From Frankiaceae bacterium (GTDB lineage Bacteria; Actinomycetota; Actinomycetes; JAFAQI01): a stretch of DNA of 35,838 nucleotides. A program made the position numbers and the translations under genes. Below the pieces are notes generated by a model. It was given only the letters and a program-made list of their open reading frames with translations. It searched no databases and was not told the DNA's origin. The stretch spans positions 1-35,838 of the forward strand of contig JAVEEG010000061.1 in NCBI GenBank assembly GCA_030840585.1, given 5' to 3'. Position 1 is the stretch's first letter. Each line of letters opens with the position of its first letter. Positions 34,093 to 35,838 of this stretch are shown here, piece by piece.

Positions 34093-34868
34093 GGCGCGCG
34101 CTCTGCGCGCTCTGCGCGGTGCTGGCGCTGGTCGCGTGCGGCTCGTCGTCCGGGTCGCCGGCCGCGAAAGCGCTGCGGGACACGGCAAAGCGGCTCGACG
34201 ACGTACGCAGCGCGACGATGGACCTGAAGATGACCGCGTCGTCGCCGTCGGCGAAGGACGGCGTTGGGTTCTCGCTGAGCGGGCCGTTCGCGCTGCCGGA
34301 CAAGCAGGGGCTGCCGGTCGCCGACATGAAGGTGACCGAGCTGCGCGGGTCGGCGACGTCGACGGTGTCGTTCGTGTCGACGGGGCAGGCGGCGTACGTC
34401 GTCCGCGGCAGTCGCGTCACCGCGCTGCCGGCCACGTCGGTCGGCGTCGGCGGCAAGGGCGGCGGGCTCGGCACGCTGCGGATCGACTCCTGGCTGCGCT
34501 CGCCGAGTCTCGCGGCGGGCGAGACGGTCGACGGTGTCGAGACCGACCACATCAGCGCGGGGCTCGACGTGGCGACGGCGTTCGACGACCTCGGCCGGCT
34601 CGGCGAGAAGCTCGGCGTCGCGACGCTGGCCGGGCTGCGGCCGCTCGACGCCGAGGCGAAGGCGCGGCTGGCGAAGTCGGCGGCGAGCTCCCACATCGAG
34701 GTGTGGAGCGGGCGCAAGGACCACCTGCTGCGCAAGCTGGTGCTGACGGTGACGCTGACCGCGGACGTGCCGCCGTCGCTGCGCTCGCTGGTGCCGGTGA
34801 CGCTGGCGCTGTCGATGTCGCTCGCCGACGTCAACCAGCCGGTGCACGTCTCGCCGCCGCAGACGTAG
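34089..34868 (+). CDS. LppX/LprG-like lipoprotein
   Basis: A 259-residue lipoprotein. The lipobox is LVAC with lipidated C17, then a Ser-rich linker. The remainder resembles LppX_LprAFG lipid carriers: VRSATMDLKMTAS, then alternating strands (FSLSGPFALPDKQ, TVSFVSTGQAAYVVRG), and a late helix followed by LVLTVTLTADVP. In mycobacteria these proteins carry lipids across the envelope; a similar role here is family inference. GTG at 34089 overlaps the previous stop. It ends the peptide/M50 operon. Confidence 0.82.
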   Translation: MRRALCALCAVLALVACGSSSGSPAAKALRDTAKRLDDVRSATMDLKMTASSPSAKDGVGFSLSGPFALPDKQGLPVADMKVTELRGSATSTVSFVSTGQAAYVVRGSRVTALPATSVGVGGKGGGLGTLRIDSWLRSPSLAAGETVDGVETDHISAGLDVATAFDDLGRLGEKLGVATLAGLRPLDAEAKARLAKSAASSHIEVWSGRKDHLLRKLVLTVTLTADVPPSLRSLVPVTLALSMSLADVNQPVHVSPPQT

Positions 34869-34871
34869 CCT
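34866..34871 (+). promoter_or_regulatory. -10 element for leaderless ALDH transcript
   Basis: TAGCCT overlaps the lipoprotein stop and lies exactly 6 nt before the ATG at 34878; no ribosome site is present. Confidence 0.45.
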
Positions 34872-34877
34872 CGGGTC

Positions 34878-35838
34878 ATGGCCGAGACCCTCATCGACGG
34901 TACGTGGCTCGCCTCCGGCAGCGCAGGGACGCGCGAGGTCCGGTCGCCGTACGACGGCAGCGTCGCGGGCGTCGTACCGGACTGTGGCCCGCCCGAGGTG
35001 GACCGCGCGATGGCCGCGGCGGTCGCGGCGCTGGCCCGCGACGACTTCCCGCGGCCCGACCGCATCAAGGTCCTCGAAGAGGCGTCGCGGGCGCTGGCCG
35101 GCCGGGTCGAGGAGTTCGCCAGGACGATCGCGGTCGAGGCGGCCAAGCCGATCAAGACGGCGCGGGTCGAGGCGCAGCGCGCGGTCGACACGTTCGCGGC
35201 CGCGGCGGCCGAGACGCGGATGCTCGCGGGCGAGATGGTCCCGCTCGACGCGGTGCCGGCGGGCGCGGGGCGGGTGGCGTTCACGCTGCGGGTGCCGGTC
35301 GGCGTGGTGGCGGCGATCGCGCCGTTCAACTTCCCGCTGAACCTGGTCGCGCACAAGCTCGCGCCGGCCATCGCGGCGGGCTGCCCGGTGGTGCTGAAGC
35401 CCGCGACGCAGACGCCGTTGTCGGCACTGCTGCTGGTGAAGCTGCTGGACGACCTCGGCGTGCCGCGCGGCTGGCTCAACGTGGTCACCGGCGGCGGCTC
35501 GACGGTCGGCGAGGCACTGGTGACGCACCCGGACGTCGCGTACGTGTCGTTCACCGGCAGCCCCGAGGTCGGCTGGGCGATGGTGGCGAAGGCGCCGCGG
35601 GCGAAGGTGCGGCTGGAGCTCGGCTCGAACTCGCCGCTCATCGTCGCGGGCGACGGCGACTGGCGTACCGCGGCGGAGAAGACGGCGGTCGCGGCGTTCA
35701 GCCACGCCGGGCAGTCGTGCATCTCGACCCAGCGCGTGTACGTCGCGGCGGAGGTCGCCGACGACTTCCTCGGCGTGTTGCTGCCGCTGGTCGAGGCGCT
35801 GCGGGTCGGCGACCCGCTGGACGAGGCGACCGACGTGT
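34878..35838 (+). CDS. Aldehyde dehydrogenase (5' part, truncated by window end)
   Basis: The first 320 residues of an NAD(P)-dependent aldehyde dehydrogenase. Seen: APFNFPLNLVAHKLAPAIAAG and VVLKPATQTP (cofactor-binding Lys), FTGSPEVGW, the general base Glu in LELGSNSP, and the catalytic Cys in HAGQSCIS. The active-site FNFPLN and GSNSP pattern suggests a phosphonoacetaldehyde- or lactaldehyde-type subgroup, but substrate is not fixed. The 3' end lies outside. It appears to be a separate transcription unit from the peptide operon. Confidence 0.92.
   Translation, partial: MAETLIDGTWLASGSAGTREVRSPYDGSVAGVVPDCGPPEVDRAMAAAVAALARDDFPRPDRIKVLEEASRALAGRVEEFARTIAVEAAKPIKTARVEAQRAVDTFAAAAAETRMLAGEMVPLDAVPAGAGRVAFTLRVPVGVVAAIAPFNFPLNLVAHKLAPAIAAGCPVVLKPATQTPLSALLLVKLLDDLGVPRGWLNVVTGGGSTVGEALVTHPDVAYVSFTGSPEVGWAMVAKAPRAKVRLELGSNSPLIVAGDGDWRTAAEKTAVAAFSHAGQSCISTQRVYVAAEVADDFLGVLLPLVEALRVGDPLDEATDV

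Overview
The window is high-GC DNA from an actinobacterium. Evidence for this: strong G/C at third codon positions, many GTG starts, ATGA/GTGA gene overlaps, a DUF3263/LytR_C pair, HrcA-type CIRCE operators in front of a lone groEL, a c-di-AMP (ydaO-type) riboswitch upstream of an NlpC/P60 hydrolase, a Zur-type zinc locus, and a tadA/tRNA-Ser neighbourhood. I cannot place it to genus. By eye the palindrome GTAC is unusually common, and the rare Val codon GTA occurs almost only before C.

Left part (1-12.9 kb), mostly core metabolism: the tail of an unknown gene; a repeat-bearing secreted protein with an LPFTG sorting signal behind a structured leader; glutamate dehydrogenase; DUF3263 and LytR_C proteins; trehalose-6-phosphate phosphatase (otsB), a PPOX-fold protein and convergent trehalose-6-phosphate synthase (otsA); a CDF metal exporter; glucosyl-3-phosphoglycerate synthase (gpgS). 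OtsA, OtsB and GpgS together point to compatible-solute synthesis. Then follows a SAM-I riboswitch leading a threonine-synthase-like PLP enzyme and a CysO-like sulfur carrier. This is best read as a sulfur-carrier-dependent homocysteine (methionine) pair. An NlpC/P60 hydrolase with its own c-di-AMP riboswitch and groEL with two CIRCE sites close this part.

Middle (13-19.4 kb): a secreted amidase, a DUF1697 protein, a zinc uptake operon (binding lipoprotein, ATPase, permease, Fur/Zur regulator) behind a Zur-box-like palindrome, and a divergent YciI-like protein and AraC-type regulator separated by a perfect 14-bp palindrome.

Accessory stretch (19.4-24.6 kb): three exported proteins of unknown function (two with eight cysteines each, one large with a choice-of-anchor-P-like C-terminus), then the convergent pair TcmP (three-Cys-motif partner) and DUF5131 (phage Gp37/Gp68-like, CX6CX2C). 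The pair has visibly lower GC than its neighbours and lies downstream of the 3' end of tRNA-Ser(CGA).

Right part (24.6-35.8 kb): tadA with two homologous tRNA-deaminase-associated genes; a frameshifted secreted-protein gene; an anchored Pro-rich protein; recQ overlapping a thioredoxin-reductase-like flavoprotein; an RsbW-like ATPase; then a tightly packed operon of three related 73-81 aa peptides, a PqqD-like/M50 membrane metalloprotease, a secreted protein with two CxxC motifs and an LppX-like lipoprotein. This last cassette resembles a RiPP or peptide-processing system without an obvious modification enzyme and is the most novel-looking unit. The window ends inside an aldehyde dehydrogenase gene.
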